Below are positions 11,305 through 21,558 of a DNA stretch of 60,000 nucleotides, piece after piece. Each line of letters begins with the position of its first letter. Position 1 is the stretch's first letter. The notes beneath the pieces are model-generated. The model did no database searches. It saw only the letters and a list, made by a program, of their open reading frames with translations, and had not been told where the DNA came from. Where the stretch lies: NCBI RefSeq assembly GCF_026151205.1, contig NC_087074.1, positions 1,552,001 to 1,612,000 on the forward strand. The letters run 5' to 3'. This DNA is from Bolinopsis microptera. Its lineage: Eukaryota > Ctenophora > Tentaculata > Lobata > Bolinopsidae. Position numbers and translations under genes: made by a program.

Positions 11305-14300
11305 ATGACTCCGCAAAATAACAGCAATAGTGGGTTGGCATGCCCAAAAATCGGTTCTTTCAACTGCAATGGTATGGGAAACCCGATTAAACGTAATCTT
11401 GTCTTAAACTGGTTAAAAAATAAACCTGATAAAATTATTTGTCTTCAAGAAACACACTCAACTCCTCAAGTTGAGAGAGAGTGGAAAAATTCTTGGGACG
11501 GGGAGATAATCTTTAACCATGGTACTTCAAACTCAACCGGTATCGCCCTACTTGTTAAACCTGATGCTTCGAATCTCACTATTATTAACCATCGTAGCAT
11601 CAGCCAAGGTCGCGCGACCCTCGTAGAAATAGAGTACGACTCTCTCAAATTGTGTTTGGTGAATGTATACTGCCCAAATAATGACGATGTGTCATTTCTT
11701 GAAAACATATTTTTAGAAACTCTCAGTCGTTCACGAGATGATCAAATAATTTTTGTTGGAGACTGGAATACAGTTCTGAACAACATGTTGGATAAGCAGG
11801 GGGGGTCCGCCACCCATGCAAATAGTCGCTGCCAGAAATTCATTAATGATTGCATTACCGACTATGGGTTTAGTGATATTTTCCGTCTTAACAGAGGTGC
11901 TGAGGCACGGGTTTTTACTCATTTTAACAAAAAGTACAAAACTCAGTCTAGATTAGATTTTTTCTTGATCCAAGATAGCCTAGTCAATCTACCTGTATGT
12001 GATACAGAAATAAGTCATGGCTATAAATCTGATCACAGCTACATCTCGCTATCCCTCCAGGGCTCTACTATTGCACACGGAAAAGGATATTGGAAAATTA
12101 ACAACTCTCATCTCCTGGATCAAAATTTTATTAACGAAATAAAGAAAATCATTGACAATACTAAAGAGGATAGCTTCGATTCTTACGGGGGTCTTTGGGA
12201 CGTTATGAAAATCAAAATAAAACAGTTCGCAATGACTTTTGGTAAAAAGAAAAAAAAAGAAATCACAGTAAAAAAAGAAAAGTTAAAAAAAGATATTGAA
12301 GATTGTAAAAAAGATTCGAACCTAACAAACTGTACGATACTACAGAAGAAATTATTTGAAGCAGAATTAGATTTAAATCATATCATAGATCAGGAGGTGA
12401 GAGGTGCAATTACTAGATCACGTGTGCAGTGGACAGAGGAGGGGGAGCGCTCGACTAAATACTTTTTTGGACTGGAAAAATCAAACGGCAAGAAAAAAAG
12501 TATTAGTAAACTGATAGACATCGAAGGCAATGACCTCACGGACCAGGAAAACATCTCCAGTCACGTGGTTAACTTTTATCAGGACCTGTATAACTCAACT
12601 AACCCATCTCCCACTGAGATAGATAATTATGTAACCAGTAGCGATTTAAAGCAAATCCCACAAGAAATTACGGAAACTCTGGAGGGGCCTATCACGTTGC
12701 AAGAAATGGATGCTATTGTAAATAAGTTAACCAACAATAAATCTCCAGGTTGGGACGGGCTTTCTGCTGAATTTTACAAAACTTTTTGGATGGATATCAG
12801 GCAGATCATGTATAACTCCTATTTAGAATCTATTAACAGGGGATGCTTGTCGCCCTCGCAGAGAATAGGTATTCTTACTCTTATTCCCAAGCCAAAAAGC
12901 CCAGTGGAACTTAATTACATAAAGAATTGGAGACCTATTACTCTGCTAAACATTGACTATAAAATCTTCACACATATAGCTAAAAATAGGATTATGAAGG
13001 CTATCCCTAGCATAATCAGCAAAACCCAGTCAGGCTTTCAGGCGGGCAGGAGTACAGCAGATAATCTTATTCTCATGTCAATGGTTCTGGAATCATTTAA
13101 CAACGACACGGAACAAGAGGGCCTCCTTTTACAGATTGATTTTGAAAAGTGTTTTGATTCGGTAGAACATAACTTTGTCTTCAGTACTCTTGAAAAATTG
13201 GGTTTCAGCGAATACATTATTAAACTGATTAAAGTGGCTTTTCAAGCATGCTTTAGCTACGCCAATATTAATGGGTTTTTAAGCTCGCCTATTTATATTC
13301 TAAGAGGTCTTCACCAGGGTAGTCCACTGTCTCCTATTCTCTTTCTGATTGTGGCCCAAACTTTCTCGAATAAAATTCAGATTAATCCTAATATCAGGGG
13401 TCTTAACATATCAGGTGTGGAAATCTTACAGAGTCTCTTTGCAGACGACACTGATCTGTTTCTGAAAGCTTCAATTGAAAGTGTAGAGGCGGTTATGACA
13501 GAACTCAGAACTTTTGCTCAGTGCTCGGGGTGTAAAGCTAACATCGACAAAACTAGATGTATTCCTTTAGGTCGAGCTCGTCTTAATACAACTCTACTAG
13601 AATCCCTTCAAAGTTTATACGGCAATGATTTTATAACAAATAACTTCACCGCTTTGGGTATAGTTTATATGAACGATGGCTCACTGATGGATATTGTCAA
13701 CAGTAATTATAATGATAAATTGATTAAGGTTCAGTCTTGGATAAACCGATGGAGCAAGAGGGATCTGACGCTGATGGGTAAATGCACAGTCATTAAAACC
13801 CTTCTCTTTTCCCAAATAACATATCTTGTTTCTCCTCTCCCTCGACCGGATGCTTCCTTTATCAAAATCTTTGACACGGCTATTTTCCATTTTCTTTGGG
13901 GTTGCAAACGCGATAAAGTAAAACGTGAGATTATTACCCGAAATAAGGAACATGGAGGCCTGGGACTTTTTTATTTATCTGATTTTATTATAGGTCTTAA
14001 AACCAGCCTCATATCCAAGCTACTAAATAATTCCTTTCACCACACTTGGAAAGATATTATGATTATGCAGCTGAAATTTCCTGACCATATCACCATCTCC
14101 GTAGAAAACGGTCTCGCTAAAACCAACTGCCATTTTACTCAAGACGTCCTTAATTGTTACACTGAGTGGAAGATAAGTTCGGTAAATGCAGCCTTGGGTT
14201 CTATTGATCACTGCGTGTGGTACAACCAAGCAATAACCGACATCGGGGCCAAACTTTGGAACAATCATCTGATTAATAAGGGAATATTTTACATCTCAGA

Positions 14301-15084
14301 TTTTCTTTCTATAGACCAAAGTACAATCCTTAACTACGATATGTTCATTAACAAGTGGGAGTTGTCTCCAAATACTATTTCCAAAACTGAGTATTGTAAC
14401 ATTATCATGGGGATACGGAGATATAACTGCCCCACTATTAACTCAAGGAATATTGAGTTTGTTGACTCAAATATAAAACTTAAATTTTTACATTCTGTAA
14501 CTGGACAGGTGAAGGGAAGTAAAATTCGGGATAAAATGTACGACTCTATCTGCCCAAACGAGCTGTCCCCATTACGTCAATGGGTTATTGACCTAAATAA
14601 TCAACCAATAGATTGGGCGGTCGTTCTTAGCAACCTATTTTTCTTAGTATCTAAAAATTTTAAGTTGATTCAATTTCAGTACAAGCTTTTAATGAGGATC
14701 ACGACGTGCAGATACATGAGACACAAAATGAAAATTGTTACAGATACTCCCATGTGTAGCCTGTGTAACACATACTTAGAAACAATCCCTCATATCTATC
14801 TCCATTGTATCCACACAAATAGCTTCATCACAATACTTGAAGACTTTATAAAAAGGAAAATCGATAGAAATTACAAAGACCCCAATAAAATTAATTTTAT
14901 AGTTTGTAATCACACTTCACAAATTATAAATCATTTTAATATTGTTGCCAAATGGTACATTAGCAAAAGATTTCAGGCAGGGGACATGCCGATCTGGCAG
15001 GGATATATCAAACTTCTTAAACTTTCACTTACTGGTGACAAAATAGGCCACAAAAGTTCTATTGTGTCGATCTTGGCCGATTAG
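11305..15084 (+). CDS. L1/Tx1-type ORF2: endonuclease-reverse transcriptase
   Basis: A 1259-residue protein counted from the first ATG at 11305; the open frame extends 48 nt further up without an ATG. Residues ~1-245 are an APE-type endonuclease: FNCNGMG, the LQETH metal-binding motif, GDWN, SRLDFFLI and a SDHSYISL terminus. A linker follows, then the reverse transcriptase with WRPITLLN, QSGFQAGRST, LQIDFEKCFDS, HQGSPLSPILF and the catalytic FADD at residues 712-715. The C-terminus has a C-x2-C-x8-H-x4-C knuckle at residues 1151-1168, as in L1 ORF2. The GKGYWKINNS motif after the endonuclease and the overall order fit the Tx1 branch of the L1 group. It should nick target DNA and reverse-transcribe its own RNA. 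No stop or frameshift is seen, so the copy may be active. Confidence 0.9.
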   Translation: MTPQNNSNSGLACPKIGSFNCNGMGNPIKRNLVLNWLKNKPDKIICLQETHSTPQVEREWKNSWDGEIIFNHGTSNSTGIALLVKPDASNLTIINHRSISQGRATLVEIEYDSLKLCLVNVYCPNNDDVSFLENIFLETLSRSRDDQIIFVGDWNTVLNNMLDKQGGSATHANSRCQKFINDCITDYGFSDIFRLNRGAEARVFTHFNKKYKTQSRLDFFLIQDSLVNLPVCDTEISHGYKSDHSYISLSLQGSTIAHGKGYWKINNSHLLDQNFINEIKKIIDNTKEDSFDSYGGLWDVMKIKIKQFAMTFGKKKKKEITVKKEKLKKDIEDCKKDSNLTNCTILQKKLFEAELDLNHIIDQEVRGAITRSRVQWTEEGERSTKYFFGLEKSNGKKKSISKLIDIEGNDLTDQENISSHVVNFYQDLYNSTNPSPTEIDNYVTSSDLKQIPQEITETLEGPITLQEMDAIVNKLTNNKSPGWDGLSAEFYKTFWMDIRQIMYNSYLESINRGCLSPSQRIGILTLIPKPKSPVELNYIKNWRPITLLNIDYKIFTHIAKNRIMKAIPSIISKTQSGFQAGRSTADNLILMSMVLESFNNDTEQEGLLLQIDFEKCFDSVEHNFVFSTLEKLGFSEYIIKLIKVAFQACFSYANINGFLSSPIYILRGLHQGSPLSPILFLIVAQTFSNKIQINPNIRGLNISGVEILQSLFADDTDLFLKASIESVEAVMTELRTFAQCSGCKANIDKTRCIPLGRARLNTTLLESLQSLYGNDFITNNFTALGIVYMNDGSLMDIVNSNYNDKLIKVQSWINRWSKRDLTLMGKCTVIKTLLFSQITYLVSPLPRPDASFIKIFDTAIFHFLWGCKRDKVKREIITRNKEHGGLGLFYLSDFIIGLKTSLISKLLNNSFHHTWKDIMIMQLKFPDHITISVENGLAKTNCHFTQDVLNCYTEWKISSVNAALGSIDHCVWYNQAITDIGAKLWNNHLINKGIFYISDFLSIDQSTILNYDMFINKWELSPNTISKTEYCNIIMGIRRYNCPTINSRNIEFVDSNIKLKFLHSVTGQVKGSKIRDKMYDSICPNELSPLRQWVIDLNNQPIDWAVVLSNLFFLVSKNFKLIQFQYKLLMRITTCRYMRHKMKIVTDTPMCSLCNTYLETIPHIYLHCIHTNSFITILEDFIKRKIDRNYKDPNKINFIVCNHTSQIINHFNIVAKWYISKRFQAGDMPIWQGYIKLLKLSLTGDKIGHKSSIVSILAD

Positions 15085-15481
15085 GGCAAATTGTCCACCC
15101 CATTTATATTGCTGTCTTTGTTATTTATTATCAATGGTTATTGTTACTATCCTACAGTACTACTAACTGTTTTTTTGTAGTACATGCCCTGCTTCCTTCC
15201 ATTCCTAAACTACCTTACAAGCTCTTCCTCTTTTACACCCTTTTCAATCACTTCATTTCACTCATTCACTTCATATCTTATTACCACAGTATCTGCCAAA
15301 ACCAACATGGCCCATGTGGAAGGGGGCCTTGACGTTGTTGACCACTTGGCCCTGCATCCCAAGCTGACGGTCGGCCTCCACTCTCTAAAAACATACCTCC
15401 AGTGAAGGCAGATGGTCAGCAAATAGCGATGCTAGGGCTTGGTGTGAACAAATCTTGACCTACTTTCACACCTTAGGGACG

Positions 15482-15501
15482 ACTCTCGCAAATGCGAGAG
15501 T
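15482..15501 (+). other. 3' UTR stem-loop of the L1/Tx1 element
   Basis: ACTCTCGC (15482-15489), loop AAAT, GCGAGAGT (15494-15501): a perfect 8-bp hairpin about 50 nt before the poly(A) tail. Several LINEs use a 3' stem-loop for recognition by their RT; that role here is inference. Confidence 0.6.
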
Positions 15502-15563
15502 AATGACCCCGGGGAGGGCCCCATTGGTTTTAGTAGGTTGCATTTTATTAAGGAAAAAAAAAA

Positions 15564-15575
15564 AAGTCTCAGATC
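15564..15575 (+). repeat. target-site duplication, right copy
   Basis: AAGTCTCAGATC, identical to 10897-10908. The first bases overlap the end of the poly(A) tail. Confidence 0.9.
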
Positions 15576-17330
15576 AGTTCCCGACAGACCTTCGATCCTG
15601 GGGGGTTCCAGGAGTATCTGACCGGGTCATGTCCAACGTCTATCTACCTCGAACCTACTGGGCCCACCGAGATTCATAGAATTATTATTGGCCTAAAAAA
15701 TAAGGCAACTCTCGATTCAAAGATTGAGCCCTTGAAAATAGCCAGCACATGCCAAAATTTTTTATGCGCCTTAGCAAAAGTAGTTAACACATCTTTTGTA
15801 GAGGGAGCTTTCCCTAAAGCTTTGAAAACGGCAAAAGTTACACCTATACACAAAGGAGGTTGTAAACTCGACGTAGCGAATTATAGACCTATTTCGCTTC
15901 TGGGCTCGTTCTCAAAAATTTATGAAAAACTAATGCACAGACGCGTTTTAGAATTTCTCGACAAGAATAACTTTCTATTCGAGAATCAGTACGGATTCCG
16001 ACCAGGAAGATCATGTGAGCACGCACTTCTCAATGCTCAGAGCTCTATTCTGCATTCTCTAAATAAGAACCAAATAGCACTTTTATTACTTTTAGACTAT
16101 AGCAAGGCATTTGACGTCCTAGATCACGCGACATTACTCAGGAAACTTGAGCATTACGGTATTCGTGGCATTGCGTTGAAATGGTTCGAGTCATACCTCA
16201 GTGGTCGCAGTCAATTTGTTTCCCTAAACGGCTCCAATTCATCATTAGAATCTATGATATACGGTGTTCCACAAGGGAGCATATTAGGCCCCCTGCTATT
16301 TGTCATATATATCAATGACTTACCAGGAATCAGTAACCTAGCTAAATTTATATTATACGCAGACGACGCAAACATTATTATCACCGGATCAAATGTACAA
16401 GACATTATATCCAAAGTAAACCACCTCACTGACGTGTTGATAAAATGGGTTAACTCGAACGGCCTAGCTCTTAATCTGAAGAAGACTTGCTATATGGTAT
16501 TTTCAAAAAGACGGGTAGATCTATCGTCTCTACAAGTAAGTATCGACAACTCTCCTATAGAACGCAAAACGGAGGCCAGGTTTTTAGGAGTTATCGTCGA
16601 CGACAAACTAAAATGGGCCAGCCACATCCGAGCCGTCAAAACAAAAATGTCACGGTTTATAGGTATTATGTTCAAAATAAAACGCAAATTACCAATCAAA
16701 GCACGCTTACAGATCTTCCAAAGTTTTGTACAATCTCACTTAAATTTCTGTTCACTAGTTTGGGGCTTTGCTGCAAAATCCCATATTGAATCACTGTTCA
16801 CTAAACAAAAGCAGGGAATACGAGCAGTTATGCCGGGCTACGTGAATTACTATTACAATTAGGACGGTAAGCTTCCGGATCATACTAAAACTACGTTTAA
16901 AGAGTACGAAATATTATCTGTACACGGGGTCATCATAAAAAATGCTCTGACTCTGATGCACAAGATAACTTACATGCCTGGCCTTCTGCCGTCGTCGATA
17001 AAAGACTTATTTCCTCCCGATATACCAAAGTATGGCACGTCTTATGACGACAATATCGACTGGCTAACAACGTTCTCTCAACCAGATCTACGCGCTAGTG
17101 TTCTGTATAAAGGTCCTATATTAGCTATTACCGAGCACAACATTAGTCGCATAACTTGCCCATCTAGCATTTTCTCAATAAGCATATATAAGAAATCAGC
17201 GAAGCGTGTAATGATAGAACTACAAAGCTCAGGAAACGATGAAGAATGGCCACCTTTTCTGTTACATAATTTACCCGGGCTACGTAAATCGACAAGATCA
17301 GGCACACAACAAATCAACTACCGAGAATAA
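15576..17330 (+). pseudogene. CR1/Jockey-type LINE RT and C-terminal domain, one nonsense codon
   Basis: The frame opens with the end of the linker (PTEIHRIIIGLKNKATLDS) and continues through all RT motifs: KVTPIHKGG, NYRPISLL, QYGFRPGRSCEHAL, LLLDYSKAFDVLDH, VPQGSILGPLLF and the catalytic YADD near 16356. A single in-frame TAG at 16860-16862 interrupts it, and the same frame resumes to 17330 with the conserved C-terminal region (ALTLMHKITYMPGLLPSSIK). The copy is dead through 5' truncation, the nested insertion and this stop. Otherwise it is well preserved. Confidence 0.85.
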
Positions 17331-17982
17331 ACTAAGGAATAAATAAAACCAGACGGTTAGCACACTAGTCACTATCAACCACATGCCACTTTTTTCACTG
17401 CCCATTCACTGTCATATTAATAGCATCATATAAACAGCGCTAGCAGGTGCTGATAAGACATGGGCTCAGTTATTCTTTTTTGTTTTAACCTCAAGTAGCT
17501 TATAAAACAGTGCGTGTGATCATCTGTCGTATCAAATCAAATTATTTGTCACTATATGTTAATAAATCATGATATACAAGTTTTAATTTTTAAAGTTTCT
17601 GTTTTTGTTTTTAATGAATAGACGTAATCAACATTTTCAATTTTCATATTCACGCATATTAAATAAAATTATATTGTTATGTATTATATTATTTTGTAAA
17701 CATTGGCCGGGTATAAAAAACCGGTCCCCAAACAAACAGAGTGTAATTCCCCCAGATGAAGCAACTTTCTTACATCAATTTCTTTCATTTTCATTGTTTT
17801 ATCTTCCCATGTGTTAATATGGGAGCTTACATTTAGTGTGTGTATCATGTAATATGTAATCAATGTTCAGTGCCGTGTAATTGAGATGGGTATTAGCCAT
17901 TAAGTCATTTCGTTTCAAGTTAATAAGTAGAATGGACCTCTTCTCTTTAAATATTATATATTTTTGTACTTTTCTATTTTTA
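17331..17982. other. LINE 3' UTR and unassigned AT-rich DNA
   Basis: Probably begins with the 3' UTR of the CR1/Jockey-type element. I see no supported gene. Similarity to the array spacers starts abruptly at about 17983. Confidence 0.4.
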
Positions 17983-18792
17983 TCCAGATGCTCTTGTAAC
18001 TTTAGAAGCCATATTCTGCGCGGTCTTGTTGTAATACATGTTGCTATGGGATGTATAAGGTATAATGTATTATACCATATACCGAAGACACACAGGAAAC
18101 GTACATCACTAGTAGCTTATAACGTCTACATTCCCGAGATTTGTTGGCTGTTTCAGTTTGCACTTTGGTATTTGTACTTGTAAAATGTACAGTTTGAGTT
18201 ACTTGTACAGTACGAGTTGTGCTCTTACACTTTTCAGCGATTGTATTTGTAGAATGTATTGGACAAAAAATGTTATCAGCTAAAAACCATAACCCCATAT
18301 TTGGGCATACGCACCAAATTTTATCAATTTTGGCCCATAAATTGGTCAAATATCAATATTTTTGAATAAGACTAACTTTATGTAAAAAGTAAGCCTAAAC
18401 TACACATTCTCTATGAATATCAGCTCAATATCTACCTAACTGTGAATTCTGTATTCAAATAATCACAAAACTGATTTCGCTCAAAACAACAGAACTCGAT
18501 ATAGGGTTTCTATATTTGATTTTCTATCTCGAAATCAATTTTCACAAGAAAATCAGGGTGAACCCCCCGGCCCCTCCCCTTAATTGTTTAATCTGGAAAA
18601 TAAAATTTTTCAAGAAAACTTTGCGATCAAACTAACGGTTTTTAAAGTAAATATTTTAATTCAATATTAACCGTGAAAATGCAGATATTACAGCTCTATG
18701 ACGAGTTTTTAAAAACATTCCACTGTTCTTGTCATTACAATCTACGTTTGTTACAGTATACTTTCTAGCTAGAATCTTCTGATTACCCCAGC
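17983..18792. repeat. array spacer, left-most (truncated) copy
   Basis: This segment matches the sequence that lies 3' of TGase-discoidin copies 1, 3 and 5 (near 24290, 28284, 39315 and 48762), yet no such gene precedes it here. It marks the left edge of the array and suggests an upstream copy was lost. It holds conserved small palindromes: GTATAAT/ATTATAC, and a counterpart of the TATGCCC/GGGCATA hairpin. Confidence 0.75.
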
Positions 18793-20445
18793 TTATACAA
18801 TGTACACGACAGGTCTTATCTTTGCGGCTGAAATGTAATTGCGTACCCACTTCGAGAGATCTCCCCTACTCCTAAACCTGGTTGTTTCCCCTAGTTTCCA
18901 GAAACAACGTCTTCCCCAATACCAGTATTTGTCAGTTATATCTTGACAATGTCTACCATACCACGTTATCAGCTCGCTGCATGTTGTGCTGTCTGAGGTA
19001 ATATCAAGAGTAAAGTGAATATTATCAGCTAGCATGTGGGATTCTCTGTGAAAATGTATATCATCAGGGTAGAGGTTAGGATCTACGACTAGTTGTATGT
19101 TAAAGGAATCATCGTTTTTCCCTGTTGCAGCTGTTACTCGCAGTATAAACCCACAATCACCTTCCTTGCTGCAGTTTGTTATACAGGCCTGTTTGAATTT
19201 AAACTTTATGTCGTGATCTCGTGCAAATAGTTCTTCTGGAGAGTATTCAGATTTCGATGTCATACGATTGGAACAGTTTTCAGATACCATGCTGGCTTTA
19301 TTTAGTATTTTATCAACCAGGCCACCAAGGTGTAGCCCATTTATGTGCCTCACGTATTTGAGCTCTAGAGGTTTCCATTCTCTGCTCTGCATTATATGAG
19401 CGAATTTTTCAATAAATTCGTCGCTGATGGATACGAAAGGTGTCTTTATATCAATCATTTTATCAAAGAGCCAATTATGAACAGCATCAAAGAAAATATA
19501 GCTGTTTTTTACCATTGGAGATTCTATCAAAAAGGTTGTCAGCTCATCAAGATCGTTTATGTTATTGAGCTGCTGAAAATCAAGAAACAAGTTTGGCACA
19601 GCTGCGTATGACATTAAATCTTTTATTTCCTTCTGGGCTTTGTTGTATTGTTGGAGAGCCCTCACGACGAGCCTGAAGTCCTCAGTTGTGGGGTTCTCCA
19701 GTTCTGCCAGCTTCTCGAACAGTCGTTGATAGACAGTATCGTAAGTAGAAGAGCAATCTTTATAGGTCAACCTCTGGAGTATGTATCTGCTGGTCTGATC
19801 AAGAATATTTTCAGTCCTTTCCAAGTTGTTGATAAGAGCTTCCACAAGAACATGATCCTGATCATCAGTAAGTTCCATTATCACATCAATATTCTTTGTA
19901 GAACAGGATGAGAAATCGCTGAGATATTTGGTCACAAAATACTGTGTGCAGGTTGCAGAAGATGTAAATTTCTTGATTACCACATCTATGAAAGTTCTCT
20001 TTTTCAATACGTCCAGAGTATACATGGCCTCATCAAATAAGAATAACTGCTCGTCAAAATCATCCTCTCTTACGGACTCCGTCATTTCCTGAAAGTACTC
20101 AAAGCACTTTTCTATCAACCAGTTAACCTCAAAAATATGGACTATTTTGTTGAGATCTCTGAAGTTGAGTTTTGAGATATCTTTCAAAGTACCAGAATAT
20201 GAGGCTTCTAGGAAACATTGTACTGCGCTTTTAGAGAATTCTTTAACTTCAATTTCTGTTTGGAAAAGTTCTACTGTTATTTTCTTTATAACAGGACTGT
20301 TGAACGATATTATTGCTGAGTTTGCGAGAAGTACTTCATCTTTCAAAAGAAACTTCAGGTTGCCATGGGAGGGGGAGCCGAGATATTCCAGCCCAAAGTT
20401 CATTGGTACTTGAATGCACTGAACTAGCGAAGCCATCCTGTTCAT
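18793..20445 (-). CDS. BTB/POZ protein, array copy 1
   Basis: Intronless ORF of 550 residues from the ATG at 20445; the eight open codons further up begin with TTG, so I use the ATG (MNRMASL). Residues ~16-120 form a BTB/POZ domain: a GNLKFLLKDEVLLANSAI strand-helix segment, FNSPVIKKI, SKSAVQCFLEASYSGTL and the final LIEKCFEYF helix. A helical middle part resembles the BACK region of BTB adaptors. The C-terminal third (EELFARDHDIKFKF to the terminal PVVYIV) is cysteine-containing, highly conserved among the six copies and not recognised by me. BTB proteins of this layout often dimerise and recruit CUL3; substrate unknown. No signal peptide or membrane segment is seen. It is divergent from TGase-discoidin copy 1 with 1113 bp between starts. 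Confidence 0.85.
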   Translation of the reverse strand: MNRMASLVQCIQVPMNFGLEYLGSPSHGNLKFLLKDEVLLANSAIISFNSPVIKKITVELFQTEIEVKEFSKSAVQCFLEASYSGTLKDISKLNFRDLNKIVHIFEVNWLIEKCFEYFQEMTESVREDDFDEQLFLFDEAMYTLDVLKKRTFIDVVIKKFTSSATCTQYFVTKYLSDFSSCSTKNIDVIMELTDDQDHVLVEALINNLERTENILDQTSRYILQRLTYKDCSSTYDTVYQRLFEKLAELENPTTEDFRLVVRALQQYNKAQKEIKDLMSYAAVPNLFLDFQQLNNINDLDELTTFLIESPMVKNSYIFFDAVHNWLFDKMIDIKTPFVSISDEFIEKFAHIMQSREWKPLELKYVRHINGLHLGGLVDKILNKASMVSENCSNRMTSKSEYSPEELFARDHDIKFKFKQACITNCSKEGDCGFILRVTAATGKNDDSFNIQLVVDPNLYPDDIHFHRESHMLADNIHFTLDITSDSTTCSELITWYGRHCQDITDKYWYWGRRCFWKLGETTRFRSRGDLSKWVRNYISAAKIRPVVYIV

Positions 20446-21558
20446 GCGTTTATACTGGAAAGTATTCAAATTTCAGATAACGATGTTTGTTATTTACTCT
20501 ATTCTAAGCAACAAACAGTCTTAAATCAGAATATGCCCAGTTTCAAAACCTTACAATAAAATGGCTTGTGGCTAGTATAAAGGAACTTTATCTGCATCAC
20601 ATCTTAATTGCAGGTGATTAAGGTACAATGTACACGAAGGATCACAAAATCTTATACGGGTCACAAAATGGTGCAAAAACAACAGAAAACAAGGAAACCA
20701 CCACTAGATTTCAAACATAATATATCGGTGCACTATCATCACGCAAATTAAATCAATGCTGTGAGCTCTTTATCAGGTTTATGAGGTCACCATTTTACGT
20801 CTTAAATAACAAGTCGCACAAGCGCCATGAATCAATTTATAACCATATCATACTAAAAATAACCTCCAACTTCAATTTTACTTTCACTCATCTTCATTTC
20901 AATGTTACAATTAATTAACATCTCTTAAATTAAACCCTAAAACCAGCCGGCAGGCGGCAGCCAATCACATTTTCGTTGTGTTAAATTTCATGACAGGTGC
21001 TCAACACTGGTACAACAATGCGAAACATTTAAAAAATATTTATCTCACATAACAGCTTGACTGTAATATCAAATATCAAATTCCACCTCCCAGGTCCTAT
21101 TTATAGTGATTTAGATAAGATCTTAAGAGCGTGTTTTTAACTCAGATAACTGGGTATATTGTTTAAAACACTGCTTACCGTGGTAGTTACTGGGTGGGTC
21201 CCTTATATTGGCTTATATCGGCGTTAGTATTAAGTCTTTTCCCAATAGGTACATACTTACATAGGGCTGCACTTGCTGTATTCATCTTTCTCTAATTTTC
21301 TTCATCACAAAGGTTACGAAAAAAAAAGTTTTTATCTTACATTAATAACAAAATATTACAGTCTAATGAGATACACATTTTAGACTTTACATGTCTCAAT
21401 TGCTATCTCGAAATCAAATTGCACAAGAAAATCAACTTTACATTGACTGTATTTATAAAATGCATATTTTAAGTTACTTGTACACTTACAGCAACTATTA
21501 TCTATACAACAGTTTGCAAGTATTCTATATTGTGTTAGTGGGAATCATTATTTAAAAC
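20446..21558. promoter_or_regulatory. shared divergent promoter region, pair 1
   Basis: The 1.1 kb between the two divergent starts is conserved among pairs and contains no ORF. It carries a CCAAT box at 20961-20965 (CCAATCA) and a perfect MEF2-type site CTATTTATAG at 21097-21106, both present in all six modules. TTTCCAG directly upstream of the BTB ATG could be a splice acceptor for a 5' UTR intron. Promoter activity is inferred from position and conservation. Confidence 0.6.

Larger units (their letters stand above)
10909..15563 (+). mobile_element. full-length L1/Tx1-type LINE
   Basis: A ~4.65-kb element with a ~0.4-kb 5' leader (including a GC box GGGCGGGGC at 11081-11089), one long ORF with endonuclease and RT, a 3' UTR with a stem-loop, and a poly(A) tail at 15553-15565 overlapping the start of the right target duplication. 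It is flanked by the 12-bp duplication AAGTCTCAGATC, the mark of target-primed reverse transcription. No ORF1 is visible. The intact ORF and exact duplication point to a recent insertion. Confidence 0.9.
10399..17330 (+). mobile_element. 5'-truncated CR1/Jockey-type LINE split by another LINE
   Basis: Two parts of one retrotransposon ORF (10399-10908 and 15576-17330) flank a complete second LINE. The reading frame runs across the target site without a shift if the inserted element and one copy of its 12-bp target duplication are ignored. The left part is the linker between endonuclease and reverse transcriptase; the endonuclease domain is missing, so the copy was 5'-truncated before the second insertion. 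The 3' end beyond the stop at 17330 is not sharply defined. Confidence 0.85.

Noticed and set aside
10399-17330. Reading the two RT-containing ORFs as two independent neighbouring LINEs
   Set aside because: The left linker fragment belongs in frame to the right RT of the same type, and the target duplication brackets the middle element, so the arrangement is nested.
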